Assembly: GCA_028698975.1 (NCBI GenBank) | Contig: JAQVVK010000127.1 | Location: forward strand, 1 to 6,086 | Length of the DNA: 6,086 nucleotides | Reading direction: 5' to 3' | From: Victivallaceae bacterium | GTDB taxonomy: Bacteria; Verrucomicrobiota; Lentisphaeria; Victivallales; Victivallaceae | In this document: in pieces, positions 1-5,590 of the stretch | Layout: each line of letters opens with the position of its first letter | How positions within the stretch are numbered: position 1 is the first letter of the stretch | Translations under genes and position numbers: made by a program | Notes under the pieces: model-generated | Told to the model about the DNA's origin: nothing | Seen by the model: only the letters and a program-made list of their open reading frames with translations | Databases searched by the model: none

Positions 1-97
1 GGTAAATCGACAAAACATTGCTTGCCGACTTCTGCGAGGCGGTTGCCGCCGAGCGCGCAGGGGGCGAGCGAGAGAACCGGCGGGCGAAGCCCCCGGA

Positions 98-118
98 CGC
101 GAAAAAAATATTTTCGCG
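98..118. repeat. Inverted repeat CGCGAAAA / TTTTCGCG
   Basis: CGCGAAAA (98-105) and TTTTCGCG (111-118) are perfect 8-base arms around a 5-base A/T loop. The centre is a run of A followed by a run of T, so it is also a bent-DNA type tract. No T-run follows on either strand beyond the stem itself, so it does not look like a standard terminator. Confidence 0.55.
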
Positions 119-205
119 GTCGAGTGCCCCCGAGCAATAAGGCCGCGAGCGAAGCGCAGGCCGCTACTACCTCTATTCGGCCTTGCCGATTGCCAATCAG
201 CCGAT

Positions 206-270
206 AACAGCCCCATGTAGGGGGAGCAGGGGGGCGGTTTAACGCCCCCCTGCATTTGCCAATGGCTGTT
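206..270. repeat. Nested palindrome with G6/C6 hairpin
   Basis: The inner hairpin is GCAGGGGGGCG (226-236), a 6-base loop, then CGCCCCCCTGC (243-253): 11 perfect base pairs, nearly all G-C. It sits inside a second pair of arms, AACAGCC (206-212) and GGCTGTT (264-270), which are exact complements. The structure could end transcription, but no T-tract directly follows the inner stem (it is followed by ATTTGCC), so intrinsic termination is not well supported. A cruciform, a REP-like element or part of an RNA are alternatives. Confidence 0.6.
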
Positions 271-330
271 TGAGAAGATAGGATTAAAAGTTTTGTCTAT
301 AACAAGGTTCCTGTGAGTAAGCAAGGCCAC

Positions 331-390
331 GGCGGGCAAAAAATTTTTTGGACGCTACGCTTAAAAATTTTTGTTGAGCATACGCCCGCC
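331..390. repeat. GGCGGGC/GCCCGCC arms enclosing A/T palindromes
   Basis: GGCGGGC (331-337) and GCCCGCC (384-390) are exact complements. Between them lie two perfect A/T palindromes: CAAAAAATTTTTTG (337-350) and AAAAATTTTT (363-372). GC-rich arms closing over two A-tract palindromes are unlikely to be a coding pattern and read as structural DNA or RNA. Confidence 0.5.
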
Positions 391-398
391 GATATTCC

Positions 399-469
399 CC
401 CCCAAAGTTGCCACCCTCGGCGTTTGAGCCTCGGGTCCCGCTTACGCGGGCTGCGGGTACTTTTGGGGG
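399..469. repeat. Long stem with internal hairpins
   Basis: CCCCCAAAGT (399-408) faces ACTTTTGGGGG (459-469) with a single extra T. Just inside, ACCC (413-416) faces GGGT (455-458), which extends the stem. The enclosed segment holds CCCGC (437-441)/GCGGG (446-450) with a 4-base loop, and a weak GGC/GCC hairpin (419-430). An outer stem closing over two inner hairpins is a multi-branch fold of the kind seen in structured RNAs. Base pairing is read directly; any RNA role is inference. Confidence 0.5.
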
Positions 470-493
470 AGCCCCTGCTCTCCGTTCCTCCGT

Positions 494-524
494 GCGGCTA
501 CCGCCGTACTCGTCACTTCGAGTA
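494..524. repeat. Two adjacent hairpins
   Basis: GCGG (494-497)/CCGC (501-504) closes on a 3-base loop. It is followed two bases later by TACTCG (507-512)/CGAGTA (519-524), six perfect pairs around a 6-base loop. They continue the run of hairpins that starts at 331. Confidence 0.45.
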
Positions 525-569
525 AGGATGTTTTGATTTTACGGGCTCCTCGCCCTCTGCTACTCCCCG

Positions 570-607
570 CAAGGGCACCGCCCTTGACCTAACGCCGCTA
601 TCGCGGC
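570..607. repeat. Two adjacent hairpins
   Basis: CAAGGGC (570-576)/GCCCTTG (580-586) is a 7-bp perfect stem on a 3-base loop. Seven bases later GCCGC (594-598)/GCGGC (603-607) is a 5-bp stem on a TATC loop. A further GGGC/GCCC pair lies just upstream (543-555). No T-tract follows any of them. Confidence 0.5.
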
Positions 608-611
608 TGCT

Positions 612-651
612 GTGCAGAGCATTTGCAAGGCGTGCAGAGCATTTGCACGGC
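612..651. repeat. 20-bp tandem direct repeat, two copies
   Basis: GTGCAGAGCATTTGCAAGGC (612-631) is followed directly by a copy with one change (A to C at 648; 632-651), so 19 of 20 positions agree. Each unit also has TGCA at both ends of its core (TGCA, 7 bases, TGCA). The core word GCATTTGC occurs once more at 252-259 in the upstream palindrome. Two copies without spacers are too few and too short for a CRISPR. A protein-binding iteron or a replication-slippage duplication are possible readings. Confidence 0.75.
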
Positions 652-661
652 ATTAATACAT

Positions 662-689
662 TTGATTTTTTTTCGCAATCGTTTATCTT
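662..689 (+). promoter_or_regulatory. Possible sigma-70-type promoter
   Basis: TTGATT (662-667) and TATCTT (684-689) are separated by 16 bases, lie in an A/T-rich stretch and precede the gene starting at 721. Each hexamer matches its consensus at only four of six positions, so this is tentative. It is offered because no better promoter is visible between the tandem repeat and the gene. Confidence 0.25.
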
Positions 690-720
690 GATCTTATGTG
701 AAGAGTGCAGGGGAGACGAT

Positions 721-1215
721 ATGCAGATTTTTATCCTTGATTATAACCCGATTGTCGCAGTTAAAATGCTCGCCGATTGTCATATCCGCAAACTTTGCAT
801 GGAAACTGCCCAAATCCTTACCGGTGCATGGCTTAACGCCGGTCATTCTTTGCTGGATTGGATGCCACGCCCTCCGTCTCTGCATCATCCGGTCATCCGC
901 GCTATCGACTCTCCTTACAAATTTGACTGGGTTCGCGTATGCAACGCCAACATGCAAGCTGAATTTTTTCGCCGTTTTGACAAGTATCACGCCTACTCCA
1001 AATTTGTCGCTCGATATGACGCTTTGCCTGGTGGCGACAACTCCGTGTTTCATCCGGTTCCAAACAAATGCACCTTCGCCAGAGCATTCAAGGACTTTTC
1101 CTCCGACGAACCCGATATCGTCGAGGCATACCGCAGGTATTACCGTTTCAAAAAAAGCATTATTAGAAAATGGACTTATACAAGAGCTTGCGAACCGGAT
1201 TGGTTGCGGATTTAA
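721..1215 (+). CDS. Phage-type uncharacterised protein (164 aa)
   Basis: Start chosen at ATG 721 because AGGGGAG (709-715) sits five bases upstream. An in-frame ATG at 643 would add 26 residues that read as translated spacer and overlap the tandem repeat. The N-terminus (MQIFILDYNP, then D19, H21, K24, E28, Q31) follows a pattern I recall from small proteins common in phages and some bacteria: a D/H-x-x-K helix followed by E-T-A-Q-I-L. Further agreement comes from HHP at 55-57, W70, the A-Y-R-R-Y-Y block at 136-141 with K144-K145, and a closing P-D-W near 159-161. The biochemical role is not established. Some members have been loosely annotated as pyrimidine-dimer glycosylases, but I see no firm basis for that here. 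No phage structural or lysis genes lie nearby, so it is an isolated gene, perhaps a prophage leftover or a domesticated copy. It reads toward the sHsp operon but is separated from it by that operon's own promoter region. Confidence 0.75.
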   Translation: MQIFILDYNPIVAVKMLADCHIRKLCMETAQILTGAWLNAGHSLLDWMPRPPSLHHPVIRAIDSPYKFDWVRVCNANMQAEFFRRFDKYHAYSKFVARYDALPGGDNSVFHPVPNKCTFARAFKDFSSDEPDIVEAYRRYYRFKKSIIRKWTYTRACEPDWLRI

Positions 1216-1225
1216 TTTGCGAATT

Positions 1226-1261
1226 GGTTCATTATGACACAGCATTGAGACATAATGAACC
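1226..1261. promoter_or_regulatory. 11-bp inverted repeat, likely operator/enhancer site
   Basis: GGTTCATTATG (1226-1236) and CATAATGAACC (1251-1261) are exact complements separated by 14 bases. The dyad centre lies about 89 bases before the start point predicted from the sigma-54 element. That is a plausible place for an enhancer-binding protein dimer. The repeat is also 10 bases past the stop codon of the upstream gene, and as RNA it could form a stem (up to 15 pairs with two G-U). However, no T-run follows, so a role as terminator is less likely. It does not match CIRCE (TTAGCACTC-N9-GAGTGCTAA) or HAIR. Confidence 0.65.
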
Positions 1262-1267
1262 GGTTCA
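1256..1267. promoter_or_regulatory. 12-bp perfect palindrome TGAACCGGTTCA
   Basis: TGAACCGGTTCA is perfectly self-complementary and shares its left half with the right arm of the 1226-1261 inverted repeat. The region therefore carries three copies of the half-site GGTTCA: forward at 1226-1231, reverse at 1256-1261 and forward at 1262-1267. A related AACC/GGTT pair occurs at 1193-1205, inside the end of the upstream gene. Repeated half-sites in both orientations suggest cooperative binding of one regulator. The palindrome centre is near -71 relative to the predicted start point. Confidence 0.6.
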
Positions 1268-1306
1268 ACCATTTGCGGCGTATGATTTTTCGCACATGAC
1301 GCAGGT

Positions 1307-1322
1307 TGGCACGCTCTTTGCT
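1307..1322 (+). promoter_or_regulatory. Sigma-54 (RpoN) promoter of the sHsp operon
   Basis: The sequence TGGCACG (1307-1313), four bases, TTGCT (1318-1322) matches the sigma-54 consensus TGGCACG-N4-TTGCW at every defined position. The invariant GG (1308-1309) and GC (1320-1321) have the required 12-base phasing. With GC at -13/-12, transcription would begin near 1333, giving a leader of about 49 nt before the first sHsp gene. Sigma-54 holoenzyme cannot open a promoter without an AAA+ enhancer-binding protein, which fits the palindromic half-site cluster upstream. A sigma-54 promoter has been reported for the E. coli sHsp gene ibpB, so there is precedent for this control in the family. Confidence 0.85.
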
Positions 1323-1339
1323 CTATGGCTAAGCATAAA

Positions 1340-1361
1340 TGCCGGTGCGTGGAGTCCGGTA
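1340..1361 (+). promoter_or_regulatory. Possible leader hairpin in sHsp mRNA
   Basis: TGCCGG (1340-1345) can pair with CCGGTA (1356-1361) around a 10-base loop, ending five bases before the AGGGAGG ribosome-binding site (1366-1372). It lies wholly inside the predicted leader. It does not cover the ribosome-binding site, so it is not an obvious RNA thermometer. It may protect the 5' end or be incidental. Confidence 0.3.
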
Positions 1362-1381
1362 CAACAGGGAGGTACAAAATT

Positions 1382-1846
1382 ATGAACATGATGAGCAGAT
1401 TCAATCGTGGAACAGGGCTTATTCCAGTGACGCTTCGAGGCGTTGACGATCTGGTAAGATCCGTGTTGGAAAATTTTGGTTCGGATTTCAGCCCGGAAAA
1501 CATTTTCGATCACTCCGCCGCTCCCGAAATGGAGATCGAAGTCGATGACAAGGCAATAACCGCTAAATTGCCGCTGCCCGGATGCAAGATGGAAAATATT
1601 TCAGTGGAAGTTCAGGGCGAAACCCTCACCGTTCACGCTTCTCGCGAATTTGCCGAAGAAGAAGACGGCAAGTCTCGCTATGTCCGTCGTGAACGCTCCG
1701 TCGCCGACTATGAGGAATCGGTACGGCTCCCGTCGCCGGTCGTGGCTGGCGAGGCCGTTGCAAAATATTCCGACGGGATTCTATCGGTGACTCTGCCGTT
1801 GGAGAAAGCCGGTAAGCCGCGTTCGCATATCGTGCCGGTTAAGTGA
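1382..1846 (+). CDS. Small heat-shock protein, Hsp20/alpha-crystallin family (154 aa)
   Basis: This is an ATP-independent cytoplasmic holdase that binds unfolding proteins and keeps them refoldable by DnaK/ClpB-type machines. Start is ATG 1382, nine bases after AGGGAGG (1366-1372). Methionines at 1388 and 1391 are further from that site. Residues 1-50 form the variable N-terminal arm, with hydrophobic segments (GLIPVTL, LVRSVLENF). The alpha-crystallin domain follows: E-M-E-I-E-V-D near 56-62, the strand-loop L-P-L-P-G-C-K, I-S-V-E-V-Q-G-E-T-L-T-V, R-Y-V-R-R-E-R, and the hallmark A-K-Y-S-D-G-I-L-S-V-T-L-P near the end. It closes with VPV at 151-153, which fits the C-terminal I/V-x-I/V oligomerisation motif. 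It is the first gene of a two-gene sHsp operon with a sigma-54 promoter, and the second gene begins 39 bases after its stop. The family call is firm; substrates are unknown. Confidence 0.95.
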   Translation: MNMMSRFNRGTGLIPVTLRGVDDLVRSVLENFGSDFSPENIFDHSAAPEMEIEVDDKAITAKLPLPGCKMENISVEVQGETLTVHASREFAEEEDGKSRYVRRERSVADYEESVRLPSPVVAGEAVAKYSDGILSVTLPLEKAGKPRSHIVPVK

Positions 1847-1885
1847 CGTTTAGGCTTTCTGAAAACTTATATGGAGGATGAATTT

Positions 1886-2242
1886 ATGAGCAAGGAAATG
1901 ATGAAGCAGGATGATGTCTGCAAAGCCGTGGAAGCTGAACCGTCAATCCAAATAATGCCGCTGGTTGATGTGCTCGACGGCCCGGATGGTGTGACTATGT
2001 GGTTTGAAGTTCCGGGTGCCAACTCCAAGAGTGTTGATATTGAGATCAATGAAGGGGTTATGGTTATGACCGCTTCAAGTTCTCTGCGACGCAACGGCCG
2101 GCCGATCATGTTCCGGCGCGGTTTCCAACTGGCCGAGGGGATTGACCCGGAAAAAATCAGTGCCAAAACTCAGGATGGCGTTTTGACTCTGAACATTCCA
2201 AAATCAGAAAAGGCCAAGGTTCACAAAATCAAGGTCTGCTGA
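1886..2242 (+). CDS. Second small heat-shock protein, Hsp20 family, short arm (118 aa)
   Basis: Start is ATG 1886, eight bases after GGAGG (1873-1877). An upstream in-frame ATG at 1871 overlaps that ribosome-binding site and is unlikely. The protein has a short, charged N-terminal arm and is otherwise almost all alpha-crystallin domain: P-L-V-D-V-L-D, W-F-E-V-P-G-A, V-D-I-E-I-N-E-G-V-M-V-M-T-A, F-R-R-G-F-Q-L, then D-G-V-L-T-L-N-I-P as the family hallmark. It ends in I-K-V-C, which places an I-x-V tail motif at the extreme C-terminus. It differs strongly from its neighbour, so the pair is not a recent tandem duplication. By analogy with IbpA/IbpB it may co-assemble with the larger protein, but that is inference. 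No promoter or terminator is seen in the 39-base gap, so both genes should share one transcript, ended at 2257-2307. Confidence 0.93.
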   Translation: MSKEMMKQDDVCKAVEAEPSIQIMPLVDVLDGPDGVTMWFEVPGANSKSVDIEINEGVMVMTASSSLRRNGRPIMFRRGFQLAEGIDPEKISAKTQDGVLTLNIPKSEKAKVHKIKVC

Positions 2243-2256
2243 TTTCGAGTAATATC

Positions 2257-2307
2257 AAAAAAATGCGCCGTGCAAGTCGATCAAGTCTTGCACGGCGTTT
2301 TTATTTT
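2257..2307. terminator. Bidirectional intrinsic terminator
   Basis: CGCCGTGCAAG (2266-2276), a 10-base loop and CTTGCACGGCG (2287-2297) form an 11-bp perfect stem. On the plus strand it is followed by TTTTTATTTT (2298-2307). On the minus strand the seven A's at 2257-2263 supply a T-run two bases beyond the stem. It sits between the convergent ends of the sHsp operon (stop 2242) and carB (stop 2321), so it can end both transcripts. Confidence 0.92.
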
Positions 2308-2320
2308 ACAAAATAGTCGG

Positions 2321-5300
2321 TTACTTGTTGTTGCCGTGTCTGATATGACGGTGATACTCTTGCAGACTGCATACCTCGAAACGGCCGAAGTCCGACTTGT
2401 CGCACAATCCCTCGATGGCCGCCGTGAGTCCGGCCATGGTTGTGGTGATCGGAATACCGCTTACTACCGCCTTTGAACGCATCTGTATTTCGTCCACCAT
2501 GGCCTCGGCTCCATTTTCGGTCGTGTTGATGATCCACTGCACTTCTTTGTCGTGAATGAGATCAAGCAGATTGGGGCGGCCGCGCGAAATTCTAAACACC
2601 GCCCGGGTGTGAATACCCGCATCGTACAGCAATGTCGATGTGCCAAGCGTGGCGTAGATGTTGAATCCCAACTCGTTGAGCTTGCCGGCAAGCCCGACAA
2701 TCGCCGGTTTGTCCTCGTCTTTGACCGATATGAAAACATTGCCGGAAGTCGGCAGTTTGTTGCCTGCCGCAAGCTGGCTTTTGAGATAGGCCAGACCGCG
2801 ATCCGGGTCAAGACTCATTACTTCACCGGTCGACTTCATCTCCGGGCTGAGCACAATGTCTACCCCCGGAAACTTTACAAACGGAAACACCGCCTCTTTG
2901 ACCGTTACATAAGGAATCTTGACTTCTTCGGTGAATTTGAGGCTTTCCAGCGATTCACCGATCATGCAGCGCGCCGCCAGCCCGGCCAGCGGAACCCCGA
3001 TCGATTTACTGACAAAAGGAACCGTGCGCGACGCCCGCGGATTCACTTCGATCATATAGATTTCATTATCCTTGACCGCCAACTGCATATTCATGAGGCC
3101 GCAGACATGCAACGCCGTCGCAAACTCCTTGGCGTAAACCCGAACCTGATCCTGAATTTCCTTGGATAACGTCATCGGCGGTATCACACTTGCCGAGTCG
3201 CCCGAGTGAATACCCGCCGGCTCCACATGCTCCATGATCGCCCCGACCACGCTGGTCTTGCCGTCACTTATGCAGTCAACATCAAGCTCGACCGCGTTTT
3301 CCAAAAATCGGTCGATCAAGATCGGTTTGCCCTCGGCTATCTCCTGAGCCATGCCGACAAATTGACGCAGATATTTTTCTTTATATACGATCACCATGCC
3401 GCGCCCGCCCAGCACAAACGAGGGGCGTACCAGCAACGGGTAGCCAATGCGTTCCGCGATAGTCAAGGCCTCGTCAACATTGTGCGCAATACCGTTTTCA
3501 GGCTGGCGAATGCCGATCTTTGTGGCCAACTGCTTGAAGAAATCGCGGTTTTCGGCGGCGTCGATGTCGTCGGGCGACGTCCCGATCACATTGGCTCCGG
3601 CCGCCTTTAGCTGCTGTGCCAGATTAAGCGGAGTTTGCCCGCCGAACTGTACGATGACCCCGGTACATTTTTCACGCTCGTAGACACTCAACACGTCCTC
3701 AAGCGTCAGAGGCTCGAAATACAACTTGTCGCTGGAGTCATAATCGGTGGAAACCGTTTCCGGGTTGCTGTTTACCATGATGACTTCGCAGCCCGCCTTG
3801 CGCAGCGCAAAGGCCGCATGCACGCAGCAGTAGTCAAATTCGATTCCCTGGCCGATCCGGTTGGGGCCGCCGCCCAATATCATGATCGAACGCTGCCCCG
3901 GTTTGCGTTGGCGCACCGGCTCGTCTTTGTCGCCGTAAGTCGAGTAATAATAAGGTGTTTGGGCCTCAAATTCCCCGGCACAGGTGTCAACTGTGCCAAA
4001 CACCGCGCTGACCTTTGCCGCATTTCTGGCCTGCCGCACCTCGTCTTCGGTTGCGCCGAGCAGCCAGGCGATCTGGCGGTCGGAGAAACCGAACTCCTTG
4101 GCCTGTATCAACAACGGACGGTCGGCAACCAAGTTTTTTAATGAACCAGCCGCCCGGATCTCCTCCTCAAACAGCGCGATTTCCTCTATGTGGCGCAGAA
4201 AATAGCGGTCAATTGAGGTCAATTCGTTGAGTTTGTCCACACTCCAAGCCCGCTTGAACGCGGCTCTCACCACAAAAATGCGTTCGGCATTGGGGCGTTT
4301 CAACTCGGCAATCATGGTTTCGTCGCTCATAGACTCGTACTTGCCGTCGCGCCCGTCCGCCCCCAGACCGGCACGGCCGGTTTCCAGCGAACGAAGTGCC
4401 TTCTGAAGCGACTGCTTTAGGTTGCGGCCGATCGCCATTGCCTCGCCAACCGACTTCATTTGAGTGCCAAGCGTCGAATCCGCCGCCGGAAACTTTTCAA
4501 AGACAAAGCGCGGCACCTTTGTGACCACATAGTCGAGCGACGGCTCGAAGCAGCTTGGCGTCGAACCGGTTATGTCGTTGCGGATTTCGTCGAGCGTATA
4601 ACCGACCGCCAGCATCGCCGCGATCTTGGCTATCGGAAAACCGGTCGCTTTTGAAGCCAGTGCGCTGGAACGCGATACCCGCGGGTTCATTTCAATGATG
4701 ATACGCCGGCCGGTCGTCGGCTCCACCGCCCATTGCACGTTGGACCCGCCGGTCTCCACCCCGATCGCCTGCATCACCCGCAGACTGTCGGTGCGCATGG
4801 CCTGATATTCAACATCGGTCAATGTCTGGATCGGCGCAATCGTGATCGAGTCGCCGGTGTGCACGCCCATCGGATCAAGGTTTTCGATGGAGCAGACGAT
4901 CACCGAATTTCCTTTGCGGTCGCGCATTACCTCCATCTCGAATTCTTTCCAGCCCAGCAAAGATTCCTCGATAAGGACTTCGGTATTCAAGCTGGCGTCG
5001 AGGCCGCGGGTAACGATCGTTTCAAATTCTTCCGGGTCATGTGCTATACCGCCGCCGGTACCGCCCAGTGTGAACCCGGGGCGAATAATGAGCGGCCAAC
5101 TGCCTATTGTTTCCGCCACCGCTTTGGCTTCGGCCATGGAGTGCGCCGAACCCGAACGCGGCAGATCAAGCCCGATGCCCTGCATCGTTTGCTTGAACAA
5201 CTGACGGTCTTCGGCCCGGTTGATCGCCGCCGCCGTAGCTCCGATAAGTTCGACCTGATAACGGTGCAGCACGCCTTTTTTGTCCAGCTCCATCGCCAAG

Positions 5301-5590
5301 TTAAGCGCGGTCTGGCCGCCCAGCGTCGGAAGCAGGGCGTCGGGGCGTTCTCTTCGAATTATCTCATGAATAATATCGCAGGTGAGTGGTTCGATATATG
5401 TACGGTCGGCAAACTCCGGGTCGGTCATGATGGTGGCCGGATTACTGTTTACCAGCACCACTTCAAAACCCTCGCGACGCAGCACCTTGCAGGCCTGCAC
5501 CCCGGAGTAATCGAACTCACAGCCCTGACCGATCACGATCGGCCCCGAGCCGATCAGCATTATCTTGCGAATATCGGTACGCTTAGGCAT
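2321..5590 (-). CDS. carB: Carbamoyl-phosphate synthase large subunit (1089 aa)
   Basis: CarB uses ammonia (tunnelled from the CarA glutaminase), bicarbonate and two ATP to make carbamoyl phosphate for pyrimidines and arginine in the cytoplasm. The length is close to the usual 1070-1080 residues. Both ATP-grasp halves are intact. The N-terminal carboxyphosphate half has S-G-P-I-V-I-G-Q-G-C-E-F-D-Y from 15, G-G-Q-T-A-L-N-L-A at 91-99, and E300/N302 in I-E-M-N-P-R-V-S-R-S-S-A. An oligomerisation domain spans about 405-560. The carbamate half has G-G-G-P-N-R-I-G-Q-G-I-E-F-D-Y at 573-587 and E848/N850 in I-E-V-N-P-R. The MGS-like allosteric domain covers about 945-1085 and keeps T981, T984 and N1022-T1023-T1024, which correspond to the UMP/IMP pocket of the E. 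coli enzyme, so nucleotide control is plausible. Start ATG (5588-5590) has AGGAG seven bases upstream and overlaps the pyrG stop. No carA is in the window; it must lie elsewhere. Confidence 0.98.
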   Translation of the reverse strand: MPKRTDIRKIMLIGSGPIVIGQGCEFDYSGVQACKVLRREGFEVVLVNSNPATIMTDPEFADRTYIEPLTCDIIHEIIRRERPDALLPTLGGQTALNLAMELDKKGVLHRYQVELIGATAAAINRAEDRQLFKQTMQGIGLDLPRSGSAHSMAEAKAVAETIGSWPLIIRPGFTLGGTGGGIAHDPEEFETIVTRGLDASLNTEVLIEESLLGWKEFEMEVMRDRKGNSVIVCSIENLDPMGVHTGDSITIAPIQTLTDVEYQAMRTDSLRVMQAIGVETGGSNVQWAVEPTTGRRIIIEMNPRVSRSSALASKATGFPIAKIAAMLAVGYTLDEIRNDITGSTPSCFEPSLDYVVTKVPRFVFEKFPAADSTLGTQMKSVGEAMAIGRNLKQSLQKALRSLETGRAGLGADGRDGKYESMSDETMIAELKRPNAERIFVVRAAFKRAWSVDKLNELTSIDRYFLRHIEEIALFEEEIRAAGSLKNLVADRPLLIQAKEFGFSDRQIAWLLGATEDEVRQARNAAKVSAVFGTVDTCAGEFEAQTPYYYSTYGDKDEPVRQRKPGQRSIMILGGGPNRIGQGIEFDYCCVHAAFALRKAGCEVIMVNSNPETVSTDYDSSDKLYFEPLTLEDVLSVYEREKCTGVIVQFGGQTPLNLAQQLKAAGANVIGTSPDDIDAAENRDFFKQLATKIGIRQPENGIAHNVDEALTIAERIGYPLLVRPSFVLGGRGMVIVYKEKYLRQFVGMAQEIAEGKPILIDRFLENAVELDVDCISDGKTSVVGAIMEHVEPAGIHSGDSASVIPPMTLSKEIQDQVRVYAKEFATALHVCGLMNMQLAVKDNEIYMIEVNPRASRTVPFVSKSIGVPLAGLAARCMIGESLESLKFTEEVKIPYVTVKEAVFPFVKFPGVDIVLSPEMKSTGEVMSLDPDRGLAYLKSQLAAGNKLPTSGNVFISVKDEDKPAIVGLAGKLNELGFNIYATLGTSTLLYDAGIHTRAVFRISRGRPNLLDLIHDKEVQWIINTTENGAEAMVDEIQMRSKAVVSGIPITTTMAGLTAAIEGLCDKSDFGRFEVCSLQEYHRHIRHGNNK

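Larger units (their letters stand above)
1..651. other. Hairpin-rich non-coding spacer
   Basis: No reading frame here looks like a real protein. The two longest plus-strand frames (22-207 and 313-525) are short, run through palindromes, have biased composition (Arg/Pro/Ser runs) and match no family I know. The first 210 bases are G+C-rich with short repeated words such as GCGAGCG and AGGCCGC (140-146 and 158-164). Simple hairpins include GGCGG/CCGCC (38-50) and GGGGGC (60-65) facing GCCCCC (89-94). From 331 onward hairpins follow each other almost without gaps; the strongest are listed separately. The stretch ends in a 20-bp tandem duplication. It could be a structured RNA, a cluster of REP-like dispersed repeats, or the edge of an old insertion. 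The sequence alone does not decide. Confidence 0.6.

Noticed and set aside
22..525. Two short plus-strand ORFs (22-207 and 313-525)
   Set aside because: No convincing ribosome-binding site, low-complexity translations, and both cross perfect palindromes. Treated as non-coding.
612..651. CRISPR array
   Set aside because: Only two 20-base units, directly abutting with no spacer between them, and no cas genes in the window.
698..1237. Plus-strand ORF of 179 codons in another frame
   Set aside because: It overlaps 721-1215 almost completely, and its translation lacks the family signature. The frame starting at 721 has AGGGGAG at correct spacing and conserved blocks at both ends.
1226..1261. CIRCE or HAIR heat-shock operator
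   Set aside because: The arms do not resemble TTAGCACTC/GAGTGCTAA or the HspR motif, and the 14-base spacer differs from the 9 or 7 of those elements.
1281..1286. TATGAT as a sigma-70 -10 box for the sHsp operon
   Set aside because: It matches five of six -10 positions, but no acceptable -35 hexamer lies 15-19 bases upstream, and the sigma-54 element is a far better match. A secondary promoter cannot be fully excluded.
1314..1371. RNA-thermometer pairing of CTCTTT (1314-1319) with the AGGGAG of the sHsp ribosome-binding site
   Set aside because: The would-be anti-Shine-Dalgarno strand lies within the sigma-54 promoter, upstream of the predicted start, so it would not be in the mRNA.
694..1503. 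Minus-strand ORF of 269 codons
   Set aside because: It runs antisense across the phage-type gene, the sigma-54 promoter and the start of the first sHsp gene, and has no recognisable family motifs. The plus-strand gene at 721 has a good ribosome-binding site and a familiar pattern.
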